From NCBI GenBank assembly GCA_036504095.1, contig DASXVS010000079.1, positions 124,001-188,000 on the forward strand: a stretch of 64,000 nt of DNA, given 5' to 3'. The translations under genes were made by a program, and so were the position numbers. Of this stretch, positions 27,210 through 37,066 are shown one piece after another; positions within the stretch are counted from its first letter, which is position 1, and each line of letters opens with the position of its first letter. The notes under the pieces were generated by a model. It was not told where the DNA came from. It saw nothing but the letters and a program-made list of their open reading frames with translations, and made no database searches. Source of the stretch: Armatimonadota bacterium. Its GTDB lineage: Bacteria; Armatimonadota; DTGP01; JAKQQT01.

Positions 27210-29351
27210 ATGGAAGAAACCATCTTCGAACCACAAGAGATTGACCTTCGTACGTACTGGCAGGTAGTCCGAAAGCGTCGCTATACAATCCTCACCTCAC
27301 TCGCGGCGGTCGTTACGCTGGGCATGCTGTGGACCTTCATGCAGAAGCCCGTCTACCAGGCGGAGACGAAGATTCTGTCCAAGGGGAACAACGCTACGGG
27401 CAGCGGCGATATCCTCAGCAGCACCATACCGGCCCTCGGCGCCTTCGCCGATCAGCGCGCCGTGCAGACACAGGTCGAGATCATTACGTCGTCGCCCATG
27501 CTGAAGGAAGCGGCCAAACGGACCGGGCTCGGCGATACCGATATCGCTCCCCAGGTGAAGGTCGATGGCGGCAAGGATTCCAACGTCATTAACGTGACCA
27601 CGAAATCCACCAATCCCAAGGTGGCTATGGACCTCGCCAACAACCTTGCGGCCGTGTACGTCGAAGGCAATCTGAACCAGAACCGCAGCAGCGCCCACGC
27701 CGGGCGTGTCTTCCTGGAGGATCAGCAGGCCCGGTATCAGACGGCCCTCGAAGAGGCTGCGGTCGCATTGCGCGATTATCAGCAAAAGACCGGCTCCGTG
27801 TCGCTTCCCACAGCCACTGAAGCGGAAGTCAAAGCGCTATCCGATCTGGAAGTCGGCAAAATGGCGGCCGAGACGGACCGCAACACCGCATTGGCCAGGG
27901 CCGACGGCATTCGCAGGATGCTGGACAGGACCACCGTTACCGTCGTCTCACAATCCACGATCGCCCGAAATCCCATCGTTGATAAACTGCAGGGGCAGAT
28001 TGTGGACCTGAACGTGCAGCGCGCGGGATTGCTGAGGGAATTCAAACCAGCCAGCGCCAAGGTGCAGGCGGTCGACGCCCAACTCGCCACCGCGGAGGCG
28101 CGCGAGAAATCAGTGGTGGCAAGCATCCTGTCAGGAAAGATATATGCGGAAAACCCCGTGCACCAGGCGCTGATGGCGCAGTTGACCGATGCCGAAGGCT
28201 CCGCCCTGGCCTCCGCAGCGCGCTCGACGGCGGTTGGCCGGTCCATCGCCGCTCAAAAGGCGATCCTCCAGCGCTTGCCGGAAGAACAGTTCCGCATGGC
28301 TCAGTTGGAGCGCAACGTACAGGTGGCTGAGAAGACCTACCTTGCCCTTCAGGACCGGTACCAGAGCCTGCGCATCGCCGAGGAGAGCACTCTCGCCAAC
28401 GCTCAGATTATCGAACCGGCGAGGCTGCCCAAGGGGCCGATCAGCCCGAAGCGCAAACTGAATTTCATCCTGTCCGTCCTTGTTGGCCTGATGCTTGGCG
28501 TCGGGATAGCCGCGCTTCAGGAAGCGTTGGATGACACCCTCCGGACCAGCGAGGACGTGGAACGGGAATTGGCGCTTCCGATGCTTGGTATCGTGACGCG
28601 CATCGCCGAACCTGGGGACAGGTCCCTGGTCCACGCCGGCACGCTAAGCGGCGTCGCCGAAGCGTTCCGCATGGTTCGGTCGAACATCAAGTTCATGGCG
28701 GTCGATAAGAGCCTGCGGACGATCATGGTGACCAGCGCTGGAAAGGGTGAGGGCAAGAGCACCACAGCCGCGAATCTGGCGATCGCCCTTGCCCAGGACG
28801 GACGCAACGTAGTGCTGGTAGACGGCGACCTCCGCCGCCCCAGCGTGCACAAGCAGTTTGGAGTGCCAAACGCCACAGGGCTGACGAACGCGATCGTAGG
28901 AGGTCTTCCAACCGGCGAGGTATCTCTCGACGTTGGCCTTGAGAACCTGCGCATCGTGACAGCCGGCCCGATCCCGCCGAATCCGGCCGAGTTGCTGGAC
29001 TCCGAGCGGTTCGCGAAGATCGTCGAGGAACTGCGCGCTGCTTATGACATCGTGGTGTTCGACGCGCCCCCCGTTCTGGGGGTCGCGGATGCCAGCGTGT
29101 TGGGTGGCCGGTGCGATGGCGTTGTGCTTGTGGTCGCGGCCGGCGAGGTGGAGAAGAAAGCCGCGAGGCGGACCGTCCAGATGCTGCAACAGGCCCGCGC
29201 CCACATCCTGGGAGTGGTGCTCAACAAGATCGACCAGCGTCACGGGGAGTATTACTATGACTATTACTACTACCAGTACCATTCAGATGACGGAAGCACA
29301 CACCGCCGGAAGCGTAACAAAGCCTCCAGTTCACACGGAAAAGGGAAGTAG
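27210..29351 (+). CDS. Polysaccharide co-polymerase/tyrosine autokinase (Wzc-like)
   Basis: This 713-residue protein controls exopolysaccharide chain length and export. A Wzz domain with TM1 (about 20-40) and a coiled-coil periplasmic region is followed by TM2 (FILSVLVGLMLGVGIAAL, about 420-440). The C-terminal BY-kinase has Walker A TSAGKGEGKSTTAANLA, Walker A' VVLVDGDLRRPS and Walker B YDIVVFDAPP. The tail has a tyrosine cluster (YYYDYYYYQY) for autophosphorylation. ATG 27210 has a weak RBS; the longer upstream frame is not convincing. The next gene begins immediately after its stop and encodes the outer-membrane partner. Confidence 0.93.
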   Translation: MEETIFEPQEIDLRTYWQVVRKRRYTILTSLAAVVTLGMLWTFMQKPVYQAETKILSKGNNATGSGDILSSTIPALGAFADQRAVQTQVEIITSSPMLKEAAKRTGLGDTDIAPQVKVDGGKDSNVINVTTKSTNPKVAMDLANNLAAVYVEGNLNQNRSSAHAGRVFLEDQQARYQTALEEAAVALRDYQQKTGSVSLPTATEAEVKALSDLEVGKMAAETDRNTALARADGIRRMLDRTTVTVVSQSTIARNPIVDKLQGQIVDLNVQRAGLLREFKPASAKVQAVDAQLATAEAREKSVVASILSGKIYAENPVHQALMAQLTDAEGSALASAARSTAVGRSIAAQKAILQRLPEEQFRMAQLERNVQVAEKTYLALQDRYQSLRIAEESTLANAQIIEPARLPKGPISPKRKLNFILSVLVGLMLGVGIAALQEALDDTLRTSEDVERELALPMLGIVTRIAEPGDRSLVHAGTLSGVAEAFRMVRSNIKFMAVDKSLRTIMVTSAGKGEGKSTTAANLAIALAQDGRNVVLVDGDLRRPSVHKQFGVPNATGLTNAIVGGLPTGEVSLDVGLENLRIVTAGPIPPNPAELLDSERFAKIVEELRAAYDIVVFDAPPVLGVADASVLGGRCDGVVLVVAAGEVEKKAARRTVQMLQQARAHILGVVLNKIDQRHGEYYYDYYYYQYHSDDGSTHRRKRNKASSSHGKGK

Positions 29352-30482
29352 ATGATGCGCTGGACACTGATAATGGCTGCCCTGTTCGGAATGGCGGCTT
29401 CATCCGCTCTCGCCGGCGGCCTGTACACCCTCGGCCCGGAGGACGTGCTGAGCATCACCGTTTATGGGCACGAAGATCTCACACGCGACGTGGTGGTCCT
29501 CAGCGATGGCCAATTTGCGTATCCCATCGTTGGTAGTGTGTCCGCGTCCGGGCAAACGGCCGAACAGGTCGCGGCAGCGATATCCAAAGGACTGGAAAAG
29601 GAACTCAACGAGCCCAGCGTTACGGTCACGGTTAAACAGCCAGCGATGCGCCGGGTGTATGCCAGCGGGCTGGTCGCAAAGGCCGGTTCATACGATTTGA
29701 AGCCCGGCTGGCGCGTCAGCCACCTCGTCGCCGAGGCCGGCGGCATCTCCGGCAAACCCGAGCTCACCAAAGCCACCGTTGTCCGTGGTTCCACAAACAT
29801 AGCCGTTGACCTTGCGGCGGTCCTCGGCGAAAGCAACCGTGACGCGGACATCGAACTGATGCCTGGCGACCTCGTCCAGATTCAGGCGGATACAAACCTG
29901 GTGCACGTCGTTGGACAGGCTAAATCACCTGGCGATTATCAGCTCAAGGCCAAACTGGGAGTGCTGGAAGCCCTGGCAATGGCCGGCGGCGCGACGGACA
30001 ACGCAGCCCTGACCGGCGTTCAGATTCTTCGCGGCGCTCGCGTCATCAAGGTTGACATGCACGCGATCATGGCGAACGGCGATTCCGGCGCCAATGTGGT
30101 GATGGAACCCGGGGACACCCTGCTGATCCCCGCCAACGAGGCGCGCATCGCGGTGCTCGGCGGTGTCCAGCAACCCGGCTACTACGATTTGCCCGACGGC
30201 AAGGTCGTTACCCTCGCGGACGCGATCGCCATGGCCCGCGGCGGCAATAAGCGCGCCAGGATGACCAATGTGGCGCTCGTTCGCATGGTCGGCGGCAAGC
30301 AGATCGTAAGCAAGGTGGACATCAGCCGCTTCCTCAAGAAGGGCGATCTGACCCAGAATCCCGCCGTTTCGCCCGGCGACGTGGTCTATGTGACCGACGG
30401 CAGCGCCGTTGAGCCTGGCGCCGTGCTGGGCGCGATCATGTCTCTCGCCAGCCCGTTGGTGTACACCTTCGCGCGGCAGTAG
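29352..30482 (+). CDS. Outer-membrane polysaccharide export protein (Wza-like, SLBB repeats)
   Basis: This 376-residue protein has a signal peptide (residues 1-22) and the Poly_export domain (GPEDVLSITVYGHEDLTRDVVV...). Three SLBB-type beta-grasp repeats follow (around 100, 190 and 275), each with a GxY/GDY-L turn and an L(V/A)EAGG-like helix. It forms or lines the outer-membrane exit for the polymer handled by the adjacent tyrosine kinase. An ATG pair at 29352/29355 follows AAGGGAAG. It implies a diderm envelope. No glycosyltransferases or polymerase are in this window, so the pair is detached from its biosynthetic cluster. Confidence 0.9.
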   Translation: MMRWTLIMAALFGMAASSALAGGLYTLGPEDVLSITVYGHEDLTRDVVVLSDGQFAYPIVGSVSASGQTAEQVAAAISKGLEKELNEPSVTVTVKQPAMRRVYASGLVAKAGSYDLKPGWRVSHLVAEAGGISGKPELTKATVVRGSTNIAVDLAAVLGESNRDADIELMPGDLVQIQADTNLVHVVGQAKSPGDYQLKAKLGVLEALAMAGGATDNAALTGVQILRGARVIKVDMHAIMANGDSGANVVMEPGDTLLIPANEARIAVLGGVQQPGYYDLPDGKVVTLADAIAMARGGNKRARMTNVALVRMVGGKQIVSKVDISRFLKKGDLTQNPAVSPGDVVYVTDGSAVEPGAVLGAIMSLASPLVYTFARQ

Positions 30483-30508
30483 GCCTCCGAGGGCATATGG
30501 CGGAGGCC
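30482..30508. terminator. Hairpin between convergent genes
   Basis: A perfect 8-bp inverted repeat (GGCCTCCG 30482-30489, CGGAGGCC 30501-30508) starts at the export-protein stop codon. It has no T-run and is probably bidirectional. Confidence 0.5.
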
Positions 30509-30516
30509 GGGCGCTC

Positions 30517-32286
30517 TCAACGAGTCCCGTCCGCCGCCACCGCCCGCGACAGCCTGTCCACAGCGGCCTCAGCTCGGTCCACCGCGTCCGCTGCCGGGTT
30601 CTTGATCACGTTGTCATACGTGAACGCCGCAAGGCTCGCGTCGAGGTCCTTCACCTCCGCTGTCGCACTCGCGCCCGCCCACTTCCGCAGCAGCCGGATC
30701 TTCTCGTACTCCTGAATCCCCTCGCGCAGCCTCTCGAACCGGATGGAGCTCCGGGCATTCGGGTAGACGAGGAACGCGTCGCCGGCCTGCCACGTTACGT
30801 GCTTCGTGTCGTACAGCGGGTCCTCAACCCACGAGTCATACGCCCACCGGAGGAACCCGGACAGATTCCGCGCGGAGGCGTACAGGCCCATCCATGCCGC
30901 TTCCGCGGGCGGCGAGTACGTAAAGGTATTCGGCCGCTCCGGACCCGTGCACACGTAGAACGTTGTCAGCTCGCCCCGTCCGGTGCGCTCCGCGATGGTG
31001 GCGTCGGAAACGGAGGAATTGATGATGACGCACCAGTCGTTGATATCTTTCTGGACGCGCGGCTCGTTGTCGCCCGCGAGGGCGAGGCGCAGGCCGTTTC
31101 CCTCGCGCTGAAGCATCGCTATGGCCGGCTTCATGAGTTCGAGGGGCCGTTCATCCATCGCGATGACTGCCCGGGCAAGCCAGCCCTTTCGCTTCAGATG
31201 CGCTGTGAAATCCTTCAGGAACGGCGACCATATCCTGTCATATTCCGGCGTTCCGGGCACGATGGACGCCTCGCGGTAGTCGCCGCTCGCCTCGTCCAGA
31301 TAGCGCACCTTGTTCGTCCAGGGCACCATCGAGTAGCAATTGATGTACTTGTCCAGCCCGCATTTGCTTCCGAAAGCCACGTATTTGTCGAACACTGAAT
31401 AGTCGTATTTCCATGTCCCGTCCTTGCGAAGCGTCCATTCGACCATCGAGCCGTACGAGTCGTACGTTTGCCCGCCCCACGGAGCGTGGATAATGGTGGT
31501 GCTGAGGCATTTCGCCCCCGCGTTCGCCAGCATCTCAAGGTGCGGTTTCAGAAGCGCGAAGTGCTCCGGCGACCACAGCTTGACGTGATGATAGCGGGCG
31601 ACGGCGTAGGGATTCTGCCAGAGGTCGAGGTGGAAAGACCAATCACGCGGCGCAGGCAGTTCGAGGGGCATGACCTCCAGACGTAGCGTGAACGAGTGGC
31701 TTTGTCCACCCTCCGCCCGCGCCGTCACAACTCCCTCATACGCTCCGGGTGCGGCATCCGGCGGGATATCCACGGTGGCCCACACCGGGCGGACGGATCG
31801 CGCCGGCATGTCCACCCGGTCGGCGTCATCGAGGATATCGGGCATCAACACCTGGTCTGCGAGAACGTACCGGACGAAACGAAGCGTTATCGGGATCGAT
31901 CCCGGGGCGGCCGTGCGCGACAGCCGAGCGGATTCAAGGCGCAATTGGCTGATGTCGTCGCGCGACCACAGCAGGAGTTGTGCGTTGACGCGTTCGCCGC
32001 GCCAACCGGCGCCTTCCCACGCGCCGGTTTCGGCCACCTTGGGTGGCTCATTTCGCGCGTACCGGAGGTTCAGCGATCCCACGCCTCCGCGCAGCCCCGC
32101 CGGTACGCCGCTCCACGCCTTTTCCGCGGCGGCTTGTGGTACGACGACCGGGTCGGCCGGTTCATACACCGGTCGCGGCCGGCGTTCGGCGTTTGCCGGG
32201 ATCTCGGCTGCCATCAGCGCAATCCCGAGGACCGACATCCCCAGCATCAATCGCGACAGGTCTGAAAGAGCGATTTGGGCGAACAT
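30517..32286 (-). CDS. Exported DUF4091/GH123-like glycosidase
   Basis: This 589-residue protein has an N-terminal signal sequence (residues about 8-33). A beta-sandwich (about 60-210) precedes a TIM barrel (about 215-500). The Asp-Glu pair of GH123 beta-N-acetylgalactosaminidases (substrate-assisted catalysis) appears in AVIAMDERPLEL, and the C-terminal WQAGDAFLVYP segment is typical of the DUF4091 region. Likely substrate is a terminal N-acetylhexosamine on a host- or matrix-derived glycan. ATG 32286 is preceded by GGAGGA. It converges on the polysaccharide export genes and is followed in the other direction by an unrelated FAD gene. Confidence 0.8.
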   Translation of the reverse strand: MFAQIALSDLSRLMLGMSVLGIALMAAEIPANAERRPRPVYEPADPVVVPQAAAEKAWSGVPAGLRGGVGSLNLRYARNEPPKVAETGAWEGAGWRGERVNAQLLLWSRDDISQLRLESARLSRTAAPGSIPITLRFVRYVLADQVLMPDILDDADRVDMPARSVRPVWATVDIPPDAAPGAYEGVVTARAEGGQSHSFTLRLEVMPLELPAPRDWSFHLDLWQNPYAVARYHHVKLWSPEHFALLKPHLEMLANAGAKCLSTTIIHAPWGGQTYDSYGSMVEWTLRKDGTWKYDYSVFDKYVAFGSKCGLDKYINCYSMVPWTNKVRYLDEASGDYREASIVPGTPEYDRIWSPFLKDFTAHLKRKGWLARAVIAMDERPLELMKPAIAMLQREGNGLRLALAGDNEPRVQKDINDWCVIINSSVSDATIAERTGRGELTTFYVCTGPERPNTFTYSPPAEAAWMGLYASARNLSGFLRWAYDSWVEDPLYDTKHVTWQAGDAFLVYPNARSSIRFERLREGIQEYEKIRLLRKWAGASATAEVKDLDASLAAFTYDNVIKNPAADAVDRAEAAVDRLSRAVAADGTR

Positions 32287-32364
32287 GGACGAATACTCCT
32301 CCGATCGATCTCACATTGCGGGGCCGGCGCCGGTGGTTGCGGGCCTGTGGCCCGAAACCCGGCC

Positions 32365-34380
32365 TTACCCTTGCTCCACGATCTCCTTGAGCTCGCACAG
32401 CGCGTGATTCCACAACACATCGTGGATGTACTGGGGGAAAAGCGCCTTGAACACTTTCCAGTATAACTTCAGCGGAAGGCCTCTGCCTCTCGGGAAATTG
32501 TACGCAACGTAAATGGACAGAAGGTGCACGTCTTCCCTCACCTCGTCAACGTCGAAAATGAGCACGCCGCCTTTCCCGAAACCATCCATAACGCGATACA
32601 CCAGGTACTTCCCGTCCTTCAGCGATTCGAGCCGGATAGTAAATCCGAGGCCCCGGATCGGCGTTGAATACCGGATCATCTTTCCCACTTCGTTTGCGTA
32701 ACCGCTGATCTTGTGGACGCGAACGATACGGGGCCGGAAATACTCCATATCTTCCTCGCCGAATTTCCCAAGCTGGCAAAGGATACTCTCGCGTGGCGCT
32801 TTGATCTGGATGGAGTACATCCGCTCGAATTCCAGCGGCGCGCTCAGTATTCCGAGGTCCAGCGCACCGCGGTACTCCTTTCGCTTGGCATCCACTACCT
32901 CCCGGTATACCCCGGTCGGAAACCGCCCGATCTCGCCCCAGTGCAGCCCGAACAACACCTCCGTGAGGTAGTTCCTGAAAGTGACGAGGACGCCGCCGAC
33001 GAGGAGGGACGCCATCGTCGCCGGCCTCGCCATCTGGAGGAGGATACGCTCGTACGTGTCGTCGCCGCTGGCGATTTTCCAGAGCAGCTGCTCGAGCAAT
33101 CGGTGATCCGCGTCGGTCGTGCGCCGCTCCGTCAGTACGGCCTGGTACAGGATCCGGCTGAGCGTCGGCCGGCTGAAGGCGATGCGGTTCATCATGAAGA
33201 CTGTGCGGCCGCAGTGGTTATCCCGCTTGACAGATCGAACAACGGGCCAGTAGGAACGCCGGAGGCTTTCCGCATCGACGCCCTGCTCGATGACAGAGTG
33301 GGCCAAGGCGTTCGCCATCGTATGTGCCGACAGGATGCCGTCCTTGTACAGCCGTGCCGCCGCCATGTCACCCACGATGGCCACGCGCTCACCAAACGGG
33401 TGGCGCGCCGCCCCGATGGTCATATTGGGCCAGCACGCACAGGATATCTCGAGGCGTGTGCCGTGCGGGAGGAGTCTCTTAACGTGGGGGAGCGCGAGAA
33501 AGCCCTCGATGATGCTCACCCCTTCGCTCTTATCCGCCCTGTCGATCGAGTCGCCCAGCAACGCGAGCGTGACAAAGCCTTCCTCCTTGAGGACGAGCGA
33601 TGACATCTCGATGCGGATCCGCCGCGACCCGTACTCCACAAAATACATCTCGCCCCGGAGGTTGCGGAGCTCGCGCTCGCTTCCCCTCAACTCGCAGATG
33701 AGCGTCCGCCTTACCCGTGGCGGCCGGAACTCCGGGATCATCGCCGTCAGCGATTTTGTGAGGGTGCTGTCTTCGACGGACATCCCCGCCCGTTGATTGA
33801 CTCCGCACGCGATCACCACGAAATCGGCTTCCATCTTCTGCGTCCCGCGCTGGGGCGCCGAACCGTCCGTGTAGGAGACGACCGGGCGCGCGCGGTCCGA
33901 ATATCCGAGGCCGCTGACTTCCGCGGTCACAACCTCCGCCCCGGCCGAAATGGCGCTCGCCAGCAGAAACGAGTCGAAGTTGTTGTAGCGGCCTATCCGC
34001 GTGTACGGGCGCGATCCCCGGTAAACCGCGAAGACCCGCCTGCCTGGAGGAACGGCCAGTTCGATGTGCTTCCAGTTGCCCTGAATCGTCAGGCTTTCGA
34101 TATGGCTCTGGATGATCTCCTCAGGAATCCGGAGACCGTCCGCTTCCAGGGCGTCCGCAAGCCGTGGAGACACGCCGCCGGCGCAGTAGCCGCAGCCTTC
34201 GCGGGATGCGAGCGAGAAGGTTCCGTCAAGTACCTGCCGCTTCTGTTCGAGGATAATCACCCGGATCCGATGCCCGCGTTCCCGGGCGAGTCTGAGCGCT
34301 TCCATGGCGAAGAAGGCGCCGCCTGGACCGCCGCCAACCACCGCGATCGTGCCGGATTCACCCAGTGGCACGGCTGCCAT
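32365..34380 (-). CDS. Large FAD-dependent oxidoreductase with C-terminal extra domain
   Basis: This 671-residue protein begins with a dinucleotide-binding motif (GTIAVVGGGPGGAFFAMEAL) and resembles geranylgeranyl-reductase-type flavoproteins, including a Cys-containing segment SREGCGYCAGGVSPR and a second FAD motif near VAIVGDMAAARLYKDG. Residues about 500-671 form an additional beta-rich domain that could be an SRPBCC-like lipid- or ligand-binding fold. No substrate can be assigned. I take ATG 34380; GTG 34386 is an alternative. It has no close operon partner. Confidence 0.72.
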   Translation of the reverse strand: MAAVPLGESGTIAVVGGGPGGAFFAMEALRLARERGHRIRVIILEQKRQVLDGTFSLASREGCGYCAGGVSPRLADALEADGLRIPEEIIQSHIESLTIQGNWKHIELAVPPGRRVFAVYRGSRPYTRIGRYNNFDSFLLASAISAGAEVVTAEVSGLGYSDRARPVVSYTDGSAPQRGTQKMEADFVVIACGVNQRAGMSVEDSTLTKSLTAMIPEFRPPRVRRTLICELRGSERELRNLRGEMYFVEYGSRRIRIEMSSLVLKEEGFVTLALLGDSIDRADKSEGVSIIEGFLALPHVKRLLPHGTRLEISCACWPNMTIGAARHPFGERVAIVGDMAAARLYKDGILSAHTMANALAHSVIEQGVDAESLRRSYWPVVRSVKRDNHCGRTVFMMNRIAFSRPTLSRILYQAVLTERRTTDADHRLLEQLLWKIASGDDTYERILLQMARPATMASLLVGGVLVTFRNYLTEVLFGLHWGEIGRFPTGVYREVVDAKRKEYRGALDLGILSAPLEFERMYSIQIKAPRESILCQLGKFGEEDMEYFRPRIVRVHKISGYANEVGKMIRYSTPIRGLGFTIRLESLKDGKYLVYRVMDGFGKGGVLIFDVDEVREDVHLLSIYVAYNFPRGRGLPLKLYWKVFKALFPQYIHDVLWNHALCELKEIVEQG

Positions 34381-34663
34381 ACGCACCCCCCGGACCCGCC
34401 CTCGTAAACCGGATTCCGCTGCCTCAGCCCGCGAAGGGCCGCTCCCGGCGAGCGTTCAAAGCCGGGCCGCGAATTGACCGGACGGCCATGGCGCCGAATG
34501 GCGCCTGCGGTGAGTCGATCGTGCGGCGGACTGAAAGGCGCGGAAGAAGGGGTCGAATGAACGGTCCGCCGCCGTTTCCGTGCTGGGGGACGTAGAAATT
34601 GAGGAAATCCCGGCCGTTTATGACTGTTTCAGCGGTGCCGAAACGCCGCGCTAGAGCGCCGCC

Positions 34664-35485
34664 TCACTCATCGGTGGGCATCTCTCCGTCTCCGGGCTTC
34701 ATCAGTTCCTCATGGGCCCACCACGCGATCGTGGCGCTTAGCAGGAAGAAAATCATCAGCCCCGTGCCGAGCCGTTTACGGTCGGCTACCGTTCGCTCCT
34801 TCACGCGGATCTGCGCGTCCAGGGTGGTGAGGTCGGGCCGGATTCCGTCCAGTTCGCGGGTGATGCGGGCGACGTCGAGGACGTGGGTAAGGCGGTGCGT
34901 TCGGTTCCGAATCGAGAACAGCGTTTGCCGTTCTCGCCCCTCATCCATGCCCTCTAAAAACATCCTCTCGTCGCGCCGCTCTGTTGAGGTCAGGGCGTCT
35001 TCCATTCCCTGAACGGTCTTCTTCAGTTTTGCCGCGCGATCGTAGGTGTGGCACGCTCCGCACGTCTGCTCGTTGATCAGGTTGAGTGTGACCTTCTGCT
35101 GAGCGTGGGCTGTGTGGCACGTGACGCAGTTGGGGCCGCCGCCGGGGCTGGAAAGCAGCGCCCGGTAGTGGGCGCTTTGAATGTAATTGGCCCGTACGGC
35201 GATGTGGCATTTTCCGCAGAAGGCGGGAACTCCCGTGGGCGTGGGTTTTCCGAGGAAACCCTTCTTCCGGTCCATGGCCACCGCGGGATCGTCCGAATGC
35301 GGGTCGCCCCCATGGCAGTCGCTGCAGGTGATGGCGTTCTGAAAGTGGATACTGGTTTGCCATTCGTGCACGGGAGCGCCGTAGGCGCCCGACTGGCCGG
35401 CATGGCAGGTCACGCAGGAATCCTTGTTCTGCGCGTAAGCGGCAGCACAGATCACGAGCCCGGTCAACAGTAGGATTGTCCTCAT
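34664..35485 (-). CDS. Pentahaem c-type cytochrome with C-terminal membrane anchor
   Basis: This 273-residue protein has a cleavable-type signal (residues 1-19). It has five CxxCH haem-binding motifs: C24-H28, C54-H58, C90-H94, C120-H124 and C142-H146. A long charged helical region (about 150-235) and one C-terminal membrane helix (about 242-260) follow. It is the third gene of a Rieske/cytochrome b operon, 13 bases after cytochrome b, and probably takes electrons from the quinol-oxidising complex in the periplasm. Confidence 0.88.
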   Translation of the reverse strand: MRTILLLTGLVICAAAYAQNKDSCVTCHAGQSGAYGAPVHEWQTSIHFQNAITCSDCHGGDPHSDDPAVAMDRKKGFLGKPTPTGVPAFCGKCHIAVRANYIQSAHYRALLSSPGGGPNCVTCHTAHAQQKVTLNLINEQTCGACHTYDRAAKLKKTVQGMEDALTSTERRDERMFLEGMDEGRERQTLFSIRNRTHRLTHVLDVARITRELDGIRPDLTTLDAQIRVKERTVADRKRLGTGLMIFFLLSATIAWWAHEELMKPGDGEMPTDE

Positions 35486-35498
35486 TCTCTGTGTTCCT

Positions 35499-36563
35499 TT
35501 ACGACAGGTAGCCCCATATCAGCATTCCCACGTATCCGATGACACCGAGGGTAGCAACGCCCAGGAATAGCCGGTGAAACCGCATATCGTCTTCACGGGA
35601 GCGATCGAGGAAGGGCAGCAGCAGGAGAACCACGCCTACACACATCTGAAGGAAGATGCCCAGAAACTCGTTGGGAACCGATTTGAGCACCTGATAGTTG
35701 GCCAGAAAATACCATTCCGGCTTGATGTGCGCGGGCGTCTCCAACGGGTTGGCCGGCCTCAGCGTGTCCGCCGGAAAGTTCAACTGCGGGAAGTAGAAAA
35801 CGAGCACATTGAGGAGCGCGAGCAGGATGAAGATGGAAAAGAGCTCTTTCGTCAGCATATGAGGATAGAACGGCACCTTCGCCCTCGCCGCTTCCGACTT
35901 CGCCTTCGGCGCGGCGATCCCGGTCTGGCGCAGGAAGAGAAGGTGGATACCGACCATAGCGAAGATCGTGAACGGAACGATCGACGTGTGCAGGGCGAAG
36001 AACCGGCCCAGCGTGAACTGAGTCACTTTGTCCGTTCCGCGGAGCCAGAGGACGAGTTCCTTGCCGATGCCGGGGATGCTGCCGGCGGAGTTCGTGGAAA
36101 CAGTCGTCGCCCAATAGGAGAGTTGGCTCCATGGCAGCAGGTAACCGGAAAGCGCGGCGGTCAGCACGAGGCCGAACAGGATCATTCCAGTCAGCCATTG
36201 CGGCTCGCGAGGCTTCCGGTACGTTCGCATAAAGAGCGTGGACAGAAGATGGAGGAACACCGCCAGCACAAAGAGATGCGATGTCATCGCGTGGATGCGA
36301 CGCACCAGCCAGCCGAACGAGACTCCGTTGCTGATGAACGTGACGGACTCGAACGCCTTGCTCACCTCCGGAACGTAGTAGACAAGGAGGAGCATGCCTG
36401 TGACGACCTGGATCACGAAACATGCGATCAGGATGGACCCCAGCGTGTGCCATAGAGTCAGATTCCGCGGCACCATGTACTCGGTGAGCGTCGCCCGGAA
36501 GATGGCGCTAAGGTGAAGTCGCTCGTCCGCCCAGTTCCAGATGGACGCTGCCGGGTTCTTCAT
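35499..36563 (-). CDS. Cytochrome b of a quinol:cytochrome c oxidoreductase
   Basis: This 354-residue membrane protein includes both the cytochrome b6-like part and the subunit-IV-like part. Haem-ligand pairs His91/His105 and His192/His207 have the expected spacing, and the Qo-site PEWY motif is in IKPEWYFLANYQVL. About eight hydrophobic helices can be counted. The ATG at 36563 overlaps the Rieske gene stop by one base, so translation is coupled. It passes electrons from quinol to the Rieske protein and across the membrane to the Qi site. Confidence 0.92.
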   Translation of the reverse strand: MKNPAASIWNWADERLHLSAIFRATLTEYMVPRNLTLWHTLGSILIACFVIQVVTGMLLLVYYVPEVSKAFESVTFISNGVSFGWLVRRIHAMTSHLFVLAVFLHLLSTLFMRTYRKPREPQWLTGMILFGLVLTAALSGYLLPWSQLSYWATTVSTNSAGSIPGIGKELVLWLRGTDKVTQFTLGRFFALHTSIVPFTIFAMVGIHLLFLRQTGIAAPKAKSEAARAKVPFYPHMLTKELFSIFILLALLNVLVFYFPQLNFPADTLRPANPLETPAHIKPEWYFLANYQVLKSVPNEFLGIFLQMCVGVVLLLLPFLDRSREDDMRFHRLFLGVATLGVIGYVGMLIWGYLS

Positions 36564-37066
36564 CACGCCACCTCCTGGAGCCCGATGAAGCCGTCCGGTG
36601 TTGTGCTCGGCCGGAACTGCTTGAGTGGCCTCGGCGGCGGCCCGAAGGTGTTCACGCCATCGGCGTTGAACTTGCCTCCGTGGCAGGGACAGATGAACTC
36701 CGCCGCCGCGGGGTCCCATTTGACGAGGCAGCCCAGGTGGGTGCATACGGCTGAGAACGCGCGCAACTCGCCCCCGTAGCGAACCACGATGGTGGCCTCA
36801 CTGTCTACACCCACGCCAACTACAAACGGCGCGCGCGACAGATCGGCAACCGGAACAGGATGGCCGTCGATGCCGAGAAGGACGTTATTTCCCTTCGTCG
36901 CCTTGCGGGGGCTCAGGTAGGAGAGGACAGGGAAGATGAACGTCGCCCCGGTGATGGCCAGGCAGGCGCCCAACAGGGACTGCAGGAACGCGCGCCGCGT
37001 GTTCGGTCCTGGGGCAGGACCGGGAGCTGGGCCGTGCCCGGTCGGGGAACTCGAATCATTGGACAA
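36563..37066 (-). CDS. Rieske iron-sulfur protein of the bc complex
   Basis: This 167-residue protein has a Pro/Gly-rich N-terminus, a twin-arginine signal-anchor (NTRRAFLQSLLGACLAITG) and the two [2Fe-2S] binding motifs CTHLGC (108-113) and CPCHGG (126-131). It is the first gene of the minus-strand operon Rieske - cytochrome b - pentahaem cytochrome c. AGGAGG lies upstream of ATG 37066. Confidence 0.93.
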   Translation of the reverse strand: MSNDSSSPTGHGPAPGPAPGPNTRRAFLQSLLGACLAITGATFIFPVLSYLSPRKATKGNNVLLGIDGHPVPVADLSRAPFVVGVGVDSEATIVVRYGGELRAFSAVCTHLGCLVKWDPAAAEFICPCHGGKFNADGVNTFGPPPRPLKQFRPSTTPDGFIGLQEVA

